Source: Alistipes_A hominis
GTDB lineage: Bacteria; Bacteroidota; Bacteroidia; Bacteroidales; Rikenellaceae
Length of the DNA stretch: 64,000 nt
Assembly: GCF_014288115.1 (NCBI RefSeq)
Contig: NZ_JACOOK010000002.1
Span: 496,001 to 560,000, forward strand
Direction of reading: 5' to 3'
The notes under the pieces: generated by a model
What the model was told of the DNA's origin: nothing
The model's database searches: none
The model's input: only the letters and a program-made list of their open reading frames with translations
Position numbers and translations under genes: made by a program
Part shown: positions 27,486 to 35,680 of the stretch, in pieces
How the letters are laid out: each line of letters opens with the position of its first letter
Position numbering within the stretch: position 1 is the stretch's first letter

Positions 27486-27800
27486 CTAACAAGGAGAATA
27501 TGCAGTACAAGACTCATTTCCGGCTACGCACACAACCGAAGTCTTTTGAATCCAGCTGACACAACGATAATGACTAGCTCCTTGCGAATCCGTATAATCG
27601 AATTCCCATTTCGTACAACAATCCACAGAGATATAATACGGACTATAACGACCTTCCCCGCCGTCCGATTCTTGATCTGCCAAAGCTTCGACTTCTTTCA
27701 AAGACATAAGAACAGATGCTTCTTTCGTATCGACCAACGAATACGCCCCGACAGACATCATAATCGCAGTAACAGCTAATAAAAGATAATTTTTTTTCAT
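27486..27800 (-). CDS. NVEALA-type Cys-rich exported peptide, copy 2
   Basis: A 104-residue peptide. Residues 1-20 form a hydrophobic export segment (MKKNYLLLAVTAIMMSVGAY). LMSLKEVEALA near 31-41 matches the NVEALA family motif and is followed by DQESDGG. The rest has six Cys in the pattern CC-x17-C-x10-C-x6-C-x5-C, ending with Cys as the last residue. The start at 27800 (MKKNYL) is chosen over 27812 because copy 1 begins the same way. It lies 47 bases after the propeller gene and 29 bases before the thioredoxin-fold gene. Family function is unknown. A Gly-Gly leader cleavage is possible but unproven. Confidence 0.8.
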   Translation of the reverse strand: MKKNYLLLAVTAIMMSVGAYSLVDTKEASVLMSLKEVEALADQESDGGEGRYSPYYISVDCCTKWEFDYTDSQGASHYRCVSWIQKTSVVCVAGNESCTAYSPC

Positions 27801-27847
27801 AATTTTAATCATTTAAAATTTAATCATATATAACATAATCAAAACCA

Positions 27848-29020
27848 TTAGTCCGTCTTATCCGGATCCTTAAGTTTGTAAAACACCAATACTGGATTAC
27901 TTTCTTCCTTCAAACCTGCCAACTGAGGATAGTCATCCGCACAATTCGAATATCCCATTAACAGATAATACGCCGGTACGACAGCGACAAACCGGTTATC
28001 GCAAATACTTTTACTCTGCAACAGATCCACATCGAACCAACTGATCCTAAACGGATTATTGACTTTGCCGTCCCGCGTCAAAGAATATACTTTTTGTGTC
28101 CGTTTGTCGAAAATACGCTCCTTGATCTCCCGGTTCTCCGTGAATATAAACAAAGCGAACGAGTCGTTCTCCAGAAACCTTCCGGAAAAAAAATTATTAT
28201 GATCTACCAGATCCTCATACTCATCCCGACTTATTCCCGCATCCATATGGGTAACTCCGCCTATGGCCGATATATCCACGTGATAATACGGTTCAAGCGA
28301 ACCGGTACCGACTTTGTAAACCGTATCGCTGAAAGCCGGCGTTAAAAAAACGTCTCCGTTTATCTTCTTCAATTCAGGACGAAACGGAAAATTCGGATGC
28401 TCCCCATACATATTTCGCAGGCCTCCCGTCTCGATCCGGAAATCGCCGTCGGTAAAAATCATAAGATTCCCCTGCATATCCGCTTTTTTAAGCCCCGGAT
28501 CATCCGCTCCGTAAGTAGTACAAACGACATGATCCTTGTCTATATACTCAAACTCGCTAAACCAGAAACTTACCTCTTTATGTTCCAGGAATCTGCCTTC
28601 CAGATCGAAAAACAACACTTTACTCCCCAAATTATCATAGATGGCTATCCGGCTCGAATCCGGAGTCAAAGTCGTGTAAGTCGGTGAAATATACTCTCCC
28701 GGCCCCCGGCCCTGCCTGTCGATAACCGCTTTGATTTTTCCGTCATAATCGAATATATAAACGCATTTCGAAAGCCTCTGATCCGACACGACAATCCGCT
28801 CCCGCGTAAACAATAAGTTATCCACCGCCCCGATCAGATGTTTTCCATCCGACTCCAACGGCAAAACGCGGATATCCTCGATGAATTTGGCGACCGGAAA
28901 AGGTTCCTGCGGTACAATCGTTACCGTTGTCAAATTTTCCCCCGTACCGTTTTCCTTGTCTGACGAATCCCGGCAACAAAGAAAAAAGCAGCAAAAGACA
29001 ATTACGATCAGTTTCTTCAT
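27848..29020 (-). CDS. 6-bladed beta-propeller lipoprotein
   Basis: A 390-residue predicted lipoprotein (FCCFFLCC lipobox region, Cys near 16-17) with a 6-bladed propeller of the Bacteroidales type that accompanies NVEALA genes. Typical pieces are FIEDIRVLPLESDGKHLIG near 48, YIFDYDGKIKAVIDRQGRGPGEY near 88-110 (the RQGRGPGEY hallmark) and YDNLGSKVLFFDLEGRFL near 130. Such propellers often bind a ligand or partner protein at the surface; no enzyme motif is seen. The ATG at 29020 is used, since the upstream in-frame codon at 29026 is GTG. It sits between the two peptide genes. Confidence 0.8.
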   Translation of the reverse strand: MKKLIVIVFCCFFLCCRDSSDKENGTGENLTTVTIVPQEPFPVAKFIEDIRVLPLESDGKHLIGAVDNLLFTRERIVVSDQRLSKCVYIFDYDGKIKAVIDRQGRGPGEYISPTYTTLTPDSSRIAIYDNLGSKVLFFDLEGRFLEHKEVSFWFSEFEYIDKDHVVCTTYGADDPGLKKADMQGNLMIFTDGDFRIETGGLRNMYGEHPNFPFRPELKKINGDVFLTPAFSDTVYKVGTGSLEPYYHVDISAIGGVTHMDAGISRDEYEDLVDHNNFFSGRFLENDSFALFIFTENREIKERIFDKRTQKVYSLTRDGKVNNPFRISWFDVDLLQSKSICDNRFVAVVPAYYLLMGYSNCADDYPQLAGLKEESNPVLVFYKLKDPDKTD

Positions 29021-29089
29021 AATCACAATACAAGACAGAAGCGACTAGACGCTTCTCCGTTTATCACATTTAATCCACTGATAATCAAA

Positions 29090-29398
29090 TTAGCAAGGCC
29101 AACTCGGAGTACAGGTAGAGCTACCTCCTGTACAATCATAACCAGACTTCTCCTCCATTCTTTTACATCTTAAATGGTCTACTCCTTGCGCATCCGTATA
29201 ATCATACTCCCATTCGACACAACATTGCACTTTGATTTCTCTTGGGGCCCTGCCGCCGCTTTCGCCTTCGCTTCTAGCCAATGCCTCAACTTCCGACAAT
29301 GTCATAAGGCCAACAACATTTTTCGTATCGACTAACGAATACACTCCTACTGCCAGCATTATCGCAGTAGCTGTTAATAAAAGAAAAACTTTTTTCAT
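29090..29398 (-). CDS. NVEALA-type Cys-rich exported peptide, copy 1
   Basis: A 102-residue peptide with a hydrophobic export segment (MKKVFLLLTATAIMLAVGVY), then SLVDTK, LMTLSEVEALA near 31-41, and a Gly-Gly in SEGESGG. Six Cys have the same spacing as copy 2: CC-x17-C-x10-C-x6-C-x5-C. WEYDYTDAQG and HLRC are shared blocks. It is the first gene of the cassette, about 90 bases after a promoter-like site. The two copies differ at many other positions, so this is an old duplication. Role unknown. Confidence 0.8.
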   Translation of the reverse strand: MKKVFLLLTATAIMLAVGVYSLVDTKNVVGLMTLSEVEALARSEGESGGRAPREIKVQCCVEWEYDYTDAQGVDHLRCKRMEEKSGYDCTGGSSTCTPSWPC

Positions 29399-29489
29399 AG
29401 CTATTATAAATGTGAGAATAAAAAATATTTAAAATAAAAAATGTAATAATCATTACTACCACCCACAAAATTCCCTTCCGATTGAATGG

Positions 29490-29522
29490 CAAAGAATAAA
29501 TTAAATCGTATAATTATACAAA
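29490..29522 (-). promoter_or_regulatory. Likely promoter of the NVEALA cassette
   Basis: On the minus strand: TTTG (29522-29519), 20 bases, then TATTCTTTG (29498-29490), a -7 element with one extra base. The surroundings are very AT-rich. Confidence 0.45.
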
Positions 29523-29616
29523 TATAATAACAAAAAAAGAAAAAATACTCTAAAACAAAATTTTACACAAAATAATCGGCTAAAAATATTGTCGAAGAAT
29601 GGCAAAAGAAATTTCG

Positions 29617-29688
29617 TACTGTATAAGGGAATCGAACCCTTATTTGTAGACTGAGAATCTACCGTCCTAACCGTTAGACGAATACAGC
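29617..29688 (-). tRNA. tRNA-Glu(CTC)
   Basis: Cloverleaf on the minus strand: acceptor GCTGTAT with ATACAGT, D stem GTCT/GGAC, anticodon stem GTAGA/TCTAC around loop TTCTCAG (anticodon CTC), T stem AAGGG/CCCTT with loop TTCGATT. The acceptor has a G-T first pair. The CCA end is not encoded. Confidence 0.92.
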
Positions 29689-29699
29689 ATTATTTGATG

Positions 29700-29729
29700 C
29701 AAAGATAACTAAAAAAATATTTTTGCAAA
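29700..29729 (-). promoter_or_regulatory. Promoter of tRNA-Glu
   Basis: TTTG (29729-29726), 18 bases, TATCTTTG (29707-29700) on the minus strand. The tRNA starts 12 bases later. Confidence 0.72.
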
Positions 29730-29750
29730 AAAAACGAAATGCATTTTTAC

Positions 29751-29788
29751 ATAAAAAGTCCGGAGACTCCCAAACGAAGTCTCCGGAC
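29751..29788 (-). terminator. Terminator of the 671-residue lipoprotein gene
   Basis: GTCCGGAGACT pairs with AGTCTCCGGAC across a 9-base loop, then TTTTTA on the minus strand. It separates the lipoprotein gene from the tRNA promoter. Confidence 0.88.
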
Positions 29789-29814
29789 AAACGGATACGA
29801 TTCTCTCCTACGGC

Positions 29815-31830
29815 TTACCAGTTCAGTTTCGCCCAGCGGGTATTCCATTTACCCCATGACTCCGGACTAAAATCGAGCGTATAGGCATAACTGATATATT
29901 GCTGAACACCGAGTTTTATGTGCCCCTGCTCGTCTCCGCTCCAACCGCAGTTATGCGCGCCCGGCTGCAATCCTTCCCTGATTTCGGCGATCTTCTCAAA
30001 CTTGATCCCGTCGTCGGACTGCCACAGCACGATGTAACTATTGGCAGACATTCGGGCCGCCGTATGCACGGCCTGGAATTTCCCGATATCCTCCCGGTAT
30101 TTTACATCGCTGTGATCCGCCCCGCCGATAGCGCCTTTATCCATCGCCGTTCCATGGAACACGAGGTGGCCGGGCCAGTTCGGATCGTCGGCCGACGCAG
30201 TCGCCACACGCGTGGTAACGCTCTGGTCGTCCCACGAATAATAGAAGTAAACCGTATTGTCGAGAACGACTATCGACGGTTCTCCGGCTCCGAAATTCAC
30301 GGGATTGCCGTCGTAACGGATTACCGGTTGTACGTCCGTTCCGGTTGTCCAGCCGGAACCGTTCCATTTCTCCCACGGCCCGTTCGGGAATTTGGAGCGG
30401 GCTACGTAGACATGGTTTTCGACCATCGCTTCATTTTCGGTGGAGGTATATCCGATATAATAATAACCGCCCCACCGTGCAACTCCCGGATCGCATACGG
30501 AAAAATGATCGGACGAAAATTCGGTCGGCAACAGTACCATCTCTTCCTTCGTCCATGTCTTGCCTCCGTCGTCCGAATGCTGGTAAGAAGCCTGATCCCA
30601 GAAATTATAACCGCTCGTTTTGTCCACGCTGTACTGCGCCTGCCAGTTCCGGCCGCTCACGACCTGCCCGTTTTTGTAACTGGTAACGCCCGAAACGCTT
30701 CCGGTAGCCAGCCAAACGCCCGATTGCTCGGTCAGCCCTTTGGACAGCTCCCACAAATAAGTCCCGGCCGGAAACTTATCGTCGTTGGTCACCCCGATCT
30801 TTTCCCCGTCTTTATAATCTTTGAACGTCGCAGTCGCTACCGGCGTCTGTTGAACGACCTGGCTGTAACTCATGCTCGCATCGTCCCACTTGTACAAATT
30901 AAAAGTAAAACCGCAGGGCTTCCCGTTCCAATTCGGGCTGGTTACGCTGATACTCCAGAACGGAGTTTTTGCGGTAAACTTCTGTCCGACCGTATTATTG
31001 CCGGTAATACCTTGCGCCTCATGCGTTCCGCTCTGATTGAACAGGTAATTCCAATCGCCGTACTGACCGCCGGATGCGGCAAACCACGCATCGATCGAAC
31101 CGTCGTCATGAATCATGATCGACGGCCCATAACGGTAAGTGCCGGCCTTATAAATATCCCATCCGTCGGAAATGGTGGGAACATATTTCGCTCCTTGCTT
31201 TACGGTAATTTTCGCGCTCAGATCGCTGTTTTTGTCTTTGACGAGGACAAAAGCGTACCGAATGGCGTCGGTCTTGTCGAAAGGATCGACTTTCAGATGC
31301 AGCACGTCGGTCGACAGGCCTTTCGATCCGACCCGGGTGATCCATTGAACGGTATCGGGGATCTGCACTTCGTAATCGACGTTCTGTTGAAGTTCCACGT
31401 CGATCGTTTCGCCGGCAGACGGAACCGTATAAAAATCCTGCGTCAGAATCAGCGCATCTTTCTGTCCGCGCGTCACCGTAACGGTCTCGCTCGCGGTTCC
31501 CGCCGTAATGACGACTTCCGCTGAAAAGTCGTCGTACAATTCATAATCTTTTTTTGCCGTAACGGTTATTTTCACATCGCCTGCTTTCCCCGACTCGGGC
31601 GATATACTGCACCAGGAGGAAGCCTTCGTGTCGTTTACTTTCGCGCTCCATGCCACATTGGTGGTAAAAGAGATAACCCCGTTCCCTCCGGCCGCCGGTA
31701 AATTCACCTCCGGGGAACCGGTAATTTCGATTTTCGGATCCGGCGCAGGATCGTCTTCTCCTTTGTCGCCGCATTGCCAACAGGCGACGGCAACGAACAC
31801 GATCAAAAAAGCAATTAAATATTTTTTCAT
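29815..31830 (-). CDS. Surface lipoprotein: two BACON domains, jelly-roll module, five-bladed propeller
   Basis: A 671-residue lipoprotein (Cys near residue 17-20 of the signal; ACWQCGDKG). BACON-like domains lie at about 35-120 (NLPAAGGNGVISFTTNVAWSA; WCSISPESGKAG) and 125-215 (VPSAGETIDVELQQNVDYEV). A beta-sandwich module from about 225 to 380 has YRYGPSIMIHDDGSIDAWF and is shared with two neighbours. The C-terminal third resembles a GH43/GH32-type propeller: CDPGVARWGGYYYIGYT, FGAGEPSIVVLDNTVYFYYSW and DVKYREDIGKFQAVH. The Asp and Glu in DPGV and GEPS are at catalytic positions of that fold, but binding only is also possible. It is last of four lipoprotein genes. Confidence 0.78.
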   Translation of the reverse strand: MKKYLIAFLIVFVAVACWQCGDKGEDDPAPDPKIEITGSPEVNLPAAGGNGVISFTTNVAWSAKVNDTKASSWCSISPESGKAGDVKITVTAKKDYELYDDFSAEVVITAGTASETVTVTRGQKDALILTQDFYTVPSAGETIDVELQQNVDYEVQIPDTVQWITRVGSKGLSTDVLHLKVDPFDKTDAIRYAFVLVKDKNSDLSAKITVKQGAKYVPTISDGWDIYKAGTYRYGPSIMIHDDGSIDAWFAASGGQYGDWNYLFNQSGTHEAQGITGNNTVGQKFTAKTPFWSISVTSPNWNGKPCGFTFNLYKWDDASMSYSQVVQQTPVATATFKDYKDGEKIGVTNDDKFPAGTYLWELSKGLTEQSGVWLATGSVSGVTSYKNGQVVSGRNWQAQYSVDKTSGYNFWDQASYQHSDDGGKTWTKEEMVLLPTEFSSDHFSVCDPGVARWGGYYYIGYTSTENEAMVENHVYVARSKFPNGPWEKWNGSGWTTGTDVQPVIRYDGNPVNFGAGEPSIVVLDNTVYFYYSWDDQSVTTRVATASADDPNWPGHLVFHGTAMDKGAIGGADHSDVKYREDIGKFQAVHTAARMSANSYIVLWQSDDGIKFEKIAEIREGLQPGAHNCGWSGDEQGHIKLGVQQYISYAYTLDFSPESWGKWNTRWAKLNW

Positions 31831-31973
31831 TTCATTAAATTTTATTATACAAAAATAACAAATATTTTCAGAGTTTTACCCCGATTATCCGAATCCGACA
31901 GGATGAAACGATTCCGATCCATCCCTGACGCTCCTTTCGAAAAATCCGGAACCGACCGTAAAATACCGTAATA

Positions 31974-32008
31974 AAAAAGCGAAGCCGGATCATTTGATCC
32001 GGCTTCGC
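31974..32008 (-). terminator. Terminator after the 629-residue lipoprotein gene
   Basis: A 14-bp perfect stem (31979-31992 with 31995-32008) with a 2-base loop, then six T on the minus strand. The last lipoprotein gene downstream may therefore have its own promoter or depend on read-through. Confidence 0.85.
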
Positions 32009-32039
32009 CAAAAAACTACTAACCTAAATGACTTTTCGA

Positions 32040-33929
32040 TTAATCATTGCTGATAATCTTAAAGTACCATCCCTGAGTACATACATAAGACATGTACTGC
32101 GTCTCGCCGGTAACACCCGATGCGTAGCGTGCGGATTTACTACCGTCGAACATTCTTGCATAAGCTACTCCGCCATCGGTAAAGGTCGTACCGTCGTCCG
32201 ACAGCAGTACACAGGTTTGATTGCTCTTGACATAGGTTGCCGTGAACTGCCCATTGACAAACTTCACGTCCACATCCGTATTGCTGTCGAATGTCCAGGC
32301 ATCGGCGCTTGCGCTCAACGCAGCGGGCCAGTTGTCTCCGGAGGCAGCCGTACGAACGACCAACTTATTCCCCTTCATGGTATACAAATAAATCTGACCG
32401 TTATTCTCAACCACAGATACAGGAACCTCGCTCGCAACCACGGAAGCGTAATCTCCATCTCCCCAAGCAGAGCCGTCCCATTTAGCCCAAGAGTCTTTAA
32501 TATTCGCAGTACGTGCTAACTTAACGTTGCCACCATCCGCAAAAGCCGCATAATAGTAACCGTCACATTTTACCACACGCAAATCCGTCGGAGAACATTT
32601 TTCGAGCCAACTTTCATTCAAAGAGAACACATAACTCTGATCTCTCCAGGTAACACCGCCATCCTTAGTTTCACGGTAAGCCGCACCTGTCTTACTGCCG
32701 CTGACATAATAGATGCGTACCTTCGGGCAATTGGACGATACGGCTTGGCCTGCCAAGAATCCCTGGAAACCGTCTTTAGCTCCTGCGGAAGCAGACCAAA
32801 CTCCCGAACTTTGCTTCGTCGATTGCATTACAACCAGATATTCTCCTGCAGGATAAGTATTACCTTGATCCGCATTCAACAAACTAGGCCAACTATTATC
32901 CCCGTATGAAAGATCTTTTTTCTGATTCACGGGGTTGCGTTTAACAGTAGTAGCATAATCCGTATCCCAAACATACAAAGAAGCGGTCATTACTCCGTCT
33001 CCATGCTGTTGCGACCAAGTACAACAAGACACCTGCATGTCGGTAAATGGTCCGGCAGCTACGAAACGTACCCCGAATTCTCCATTTGCAGACAAATCAA
33101 TAGGGCCTTGAGCATCTCCGTTCCACACATGCATTTCTTCCCTGTTAGCGCTGTATTGCTTAAACAGGTAGAATGCATTGAATGCATTTTCGCCCGTCTG
33201 CACGACACTCGGAGCCGTCAGATCCGAGCTCGATCCACGCATGATGAAATAACCGAAATCGCCTCTCTGTACGATTTCGATCCGGCGAGTTAAGGTCTCT
33301 TCCTTCTCATCGGCAACGATTTCCGTCACATACACATACCCCGTACGGGCATCCAACGCAGGATTGGACAGAACCGTTACGGTAAAGACCGAATCTTTCA
33401 TCACCGCTTTGGAATCCGGCACAATGATCCAATCCTTGCAAGCGTCGTCCGCCTCAACGCTGAACGGGCGGTTCGTCTGTACGGTAAGAGCCACCGGTCC
33501 GCCGCTTTCGCCCACATTATAAGTGGTTTGCGGCAAGAACATCGCCGACGTAGAAAGCTGGGTAACTTTCAACGTTTTGGTTTCTCCTCCCGAAGTGATA
33601 ACTACCTCGGCTTCGCGGTCGTCGTAATCCGGATTCTCGTTAAGGTTGAGCGTCAGGAACCAATGGCCCGCATTCCCGCTTTTCGGAGAAATCTCCAGCC
33701 ATTCGTCGTCCACGGTTGCAGGAGCCACTTTGTATTTCACTTCAGCAGTCCAATCTCCCACGGTCGAAAAACCGATTACTTTCTTCCCTCCGATTTTCGC
33801 TGATTCGTACTCAGTCAGAGGAAACTTGAAAGAAAGCTCGCCGTCGTCACCATTCTCCTTGTCATCGTTGCATGCACCCAAGAGACCGGTAAGTGATAGA
33901 CAAGCTATCAAATAGAACAATTTTCTCAT
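32040..33929 (-). CDS. Surface lipoprotein paralogue with BACON domains and degenerate propeller
   Basis: A 629-residue lipoprotein (lipobox LLGAC, Cys20). BACON-like domains are at about 30-125 (EWLEISPKSGNAGHWFLTLNLN) and 130-225 (YNVGESGGPVALTVQTNRPFSVE). The middle module (SSDLTAPSVVQTGENAFNAF near 240) and C-terminal propeller (TDLRVVKCDGYYYAAFADGG, WAKWDGSAWGDG) align with the 527- and 671-residue neighbours. The region matching GAGEPS reads ASEVPVS and the overall propeller is shorter, so any active site is probably lost and a binding role is more likely. Ligand unknown. Third gene of the group. Confidence 0.75.
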   Translation of the reverse strand: MRKLFYLIACLSLTGLLGACNDDKENGDDGELSFKFPLTEYESAKIGGKKVIGFSTVGDWTAEVKYKVAPATVDDEWLEISPKSGNAGHWFLTLNLNENPDYDDREAEVVITSGGETKTLKVTQLSTSAMFLPQTTYNVGESGGPVALTVQTNRPFSVEADDACKDWIIVPDSKAVMKDSVFTVTVLSNPALDARTGYVYVTEIVADEKEETLTRRIEIVQRGDFGYFIMRGSSSDLTAPSVVQTGENAFNAFYLFKQYSANREEMHVWNGDAQGPIDLSANGEFGVRFVAAGPFTDMQVSCCTWSQQHGDGVMTASLYVWDTDYATTVKRNPVNQKKDLSYGDNSWPSLLNADQGNTYPAGEYLVVMQSTKQSSGVWSASAGAKDGFQGFLAGQAVSSNCPKVRIYYVSGSKTGAAYRETKDGGVTWRDQSYVFSLNESWLEKCSPTDLRVVKCDGYYYAAFADGGNVKLARTANIKDSWAKWDGSAWGDGDYASVVASEVPVSVVENNGQIYLYTMKGNKLVVRTAASGDNWPAALSASADAWTFDSNTDVDVKFVNGQFTATYVKSNQTCVLLSDDGTTFTDGGVAYARMFDGSKSARYASGVTGETQYMSYVCTQGWYFKIISND

Positions 33930-33984
33930 AGTTTTTAGGTATTATAATAAAACAGTTATTTGTTAAAAATTCAAATTTCCTTTG

Positions 33985-34028
33985 AAAAGCGGGGAGCAAC
34001 CGGTGCTCTCCATTAATTGCTCCCCGCT
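33985..34028 (-). terminator. Hairpin after the 527-residue lipoprotein gene
   Basis: AGCGGGGAGCAA (33988-33999) pairs with TTGCTCCCCGCT (34017-34028) over a long loop. Only TTTTC follows on the minus strand, so it may slow or partly stop transcription. Confidence 0.65.
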
Positions 34029-34044
34029 ATAATACCGTCAGGTT

Positions 34045-35628
34045 TTATTCCACGAAAGAATAAGGCACCATCCTGGTCGGCCATGCCGTCTTGGAATACT
34101 GTCCGCCGTTCTGATAAATCATCAGGCGGGGAGTCGTCGACGTAATATGGCTCTGCTCGTTGCAGATGAAACGGGCATATTTGGCGCGTACGCGGATATT
34201 GTTCGAAAGCACGCCTTTCTGTTCCCATCCCGAGACGCCGTCTTTCGAAACCCATACGACCGAATAACTGTTCACATCCGCGATATTCACGCCGTGTACG
34301 GCTTGAAAACAATCCTGATCTTCGATATATCTTACGCTGCAACCATCGATGTTCAGCCCTTTGAAGGCCGTGCGGTCGATTACTTCGCCCTGATCGGTCA
34401 TAGATGCCGGCCAGTTCGGATCGCTGGCGGCAGCCGTCATCAGCCGAACGTTGTAAATTTTCTGTTCATTGTCGCTGTACGTGTAGTACAGATAGATCTG
34501 ATCTCCCTTCACGACCAGGCTCGGTTCTCCGGCTCCGAAGAACGTTTCGGTTGCCGAAAGCTCGGCATCGACCGCAGGAGCCGGATCTCCTCCCCACGAC
34601 GAACCGTTCCATTTTTCCCAGTCTTTTCCGTTGATCGTCGCACTCCGGGCAACAAACACGTTGTTGTCCAGGCTTTCGTCCAGCGTAGCCGACCCGGTAT
34701 AGGCCATGTAATAGTAATCCCCGACTTTCACGACCGACGGATCCTTGGCATAGTATTTATCCGCCTTATCCTTGGTCGGAGCTACCGCAATCACTTCGTC
34801 CTCAGACCATACGGCATTGATCGAAGCGGTAGGTGCGCTGTAATAACGAATCTGAGACGAGTATCCGACGTCGCCGGGAGCCGTATATTGAACGGAGTTC
34901 TCGTGCCCTGTTATACCGGATGTTTCGCTTCCGTTCACCCAGCAGATCATGCCATTAGCCGTGGCTCCGCCCCAGGCGCCCGGAGTACCTTCGGTTCTCT
35001 CCATATACAGCAGATAAGCCCCCATCGGGAATTTAAGACTTCCGGTCGCTTCGGTATAACCTCCGTTATCGGCGTTGAGTTCCAGCCAACCGGCTTCGCC
35101 GGCCTGGTCGTAATGCACGAATTCGTAGGTTGCGATCGGCGTACCGGTCAGGGTCGTCTGGTAATTCGTATCCCAGTTGTAAAGAGAGAAACGCATCGAC
35201 GAATTCGGATTATCCCAGTTCGGACAGTGTACCGCCCAACCGTAAAACGATTGATCGAACATATAGTAAATCGCTCCGTTGCCCCCTTCGCCATGCCAGC
35301 CCTTGGCGCCGCCGCCGTCGCCGCTGCCGTTCAGTTTCGTACGCGCCGGCATACTTCCGTTCAGTCCCCCCGGAGTGGAATACCATGCGCTCATCGTACC
35401 GTCCGAATTTGCGATCATCGAAGCCGCATAACGGAAATTGTCGTTCGTAGGAGAGTAGATTACCGCCCCGCCATCGGTAATGACAGGTATCCCCGTTTCG
35501 ACCACCTCTTCCGGGCGGGCATACTTATCCGAGATCGGACTCGGATCGGGCATACTATCACAGCTACTCATCTGTACCAGCAGCAGCGCAACTGCCGACA
35601 ACTGTGCAATGTAAGTTAACTTTTTCAT
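34045..35628 (-). CDS. Surface lipoprotein with jelly-roll module and five-bladed propeller
   Basis: A 527-residue lipoprotein (MSSCDS, Cys23). It lacks the BACON domains of its two paralogues. The beta-sandwich module is at about 55-240 (FRYAASMIANSDGTMSAWYSTPGG; HCPNWDNPNSSMRFSLYNWDT). A GH43/GH32-like propeller follows: AKDPSVVKVGDYYYMAYTGS near 300, WEKWNGSSWGG, FFGAGEPSLVVKGDQIYLYYTYSD near 375, SVRYIEDQDCFQAVHG near 450. Both acidic residues of DPSV and GEPS are kept. Whether it cleaves or only binds a glycan is not known. Second gene of the four-lipoprotein group, 52 bases after the first. Confidence 0.78.
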   Translation of the reverse strand: MKKLTYIAQLSAVALLLVQMSSCDSMPDPSPISDKYARPEEVVETGIPVITDGGAVIYSPTNDNFRYAASMIANSDGTMSAWYSTPGGLNGSMPARTKLNGSGDGGGAKGWHGEGGNGAIYYMFDQSFYGWAVHCPNWDNPNSSMRFSLYNWDTNYQTTLTGTPIATYEFVHYDQAGEAGWLELNADNGGYTEATGSLKFPMGAYLLYMERTEGTPGAWGGATANGMICWVNGSETSGITGHENSVQYTAPGDVGYSSQIRYYSAPTASINAVWSEDEVIAVAPTKDKADKYYAKDPSVVKVGDYYYMAYTGSATLDESLDNNVFVARSATINGKDWEKWNGSSWGGDPAPAVDAELSATETFFGAGEPSLVVKGDQIYLYYTYSDNEQKIYNVRLMTAAASDPNWPASMTDQGEVIDRTAFKGLNIDGCSVRYIEDQDCFQAVHGVNIADVNSYSVVWVSKDGVSGWEQKGVLSNNIRVRAKYARFICNEQSHITSTTPRLMIYQNGGQYSKTAWPTRMVPYSFVE

Positions 35629-35680
35629 AATTAAAACTGATTAATGAACATTTAAATTTTAGTATTCGTTTTCGTTTTCG

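Noticed and set aside
29286..29492. 68-codon hydrophobic minus-strand ORF overlapping NVEALA peptide 1
   Set aside because: Its start lies in the predicted -7 element and most of it is out of frame with the conserved peptide; no support for translation.
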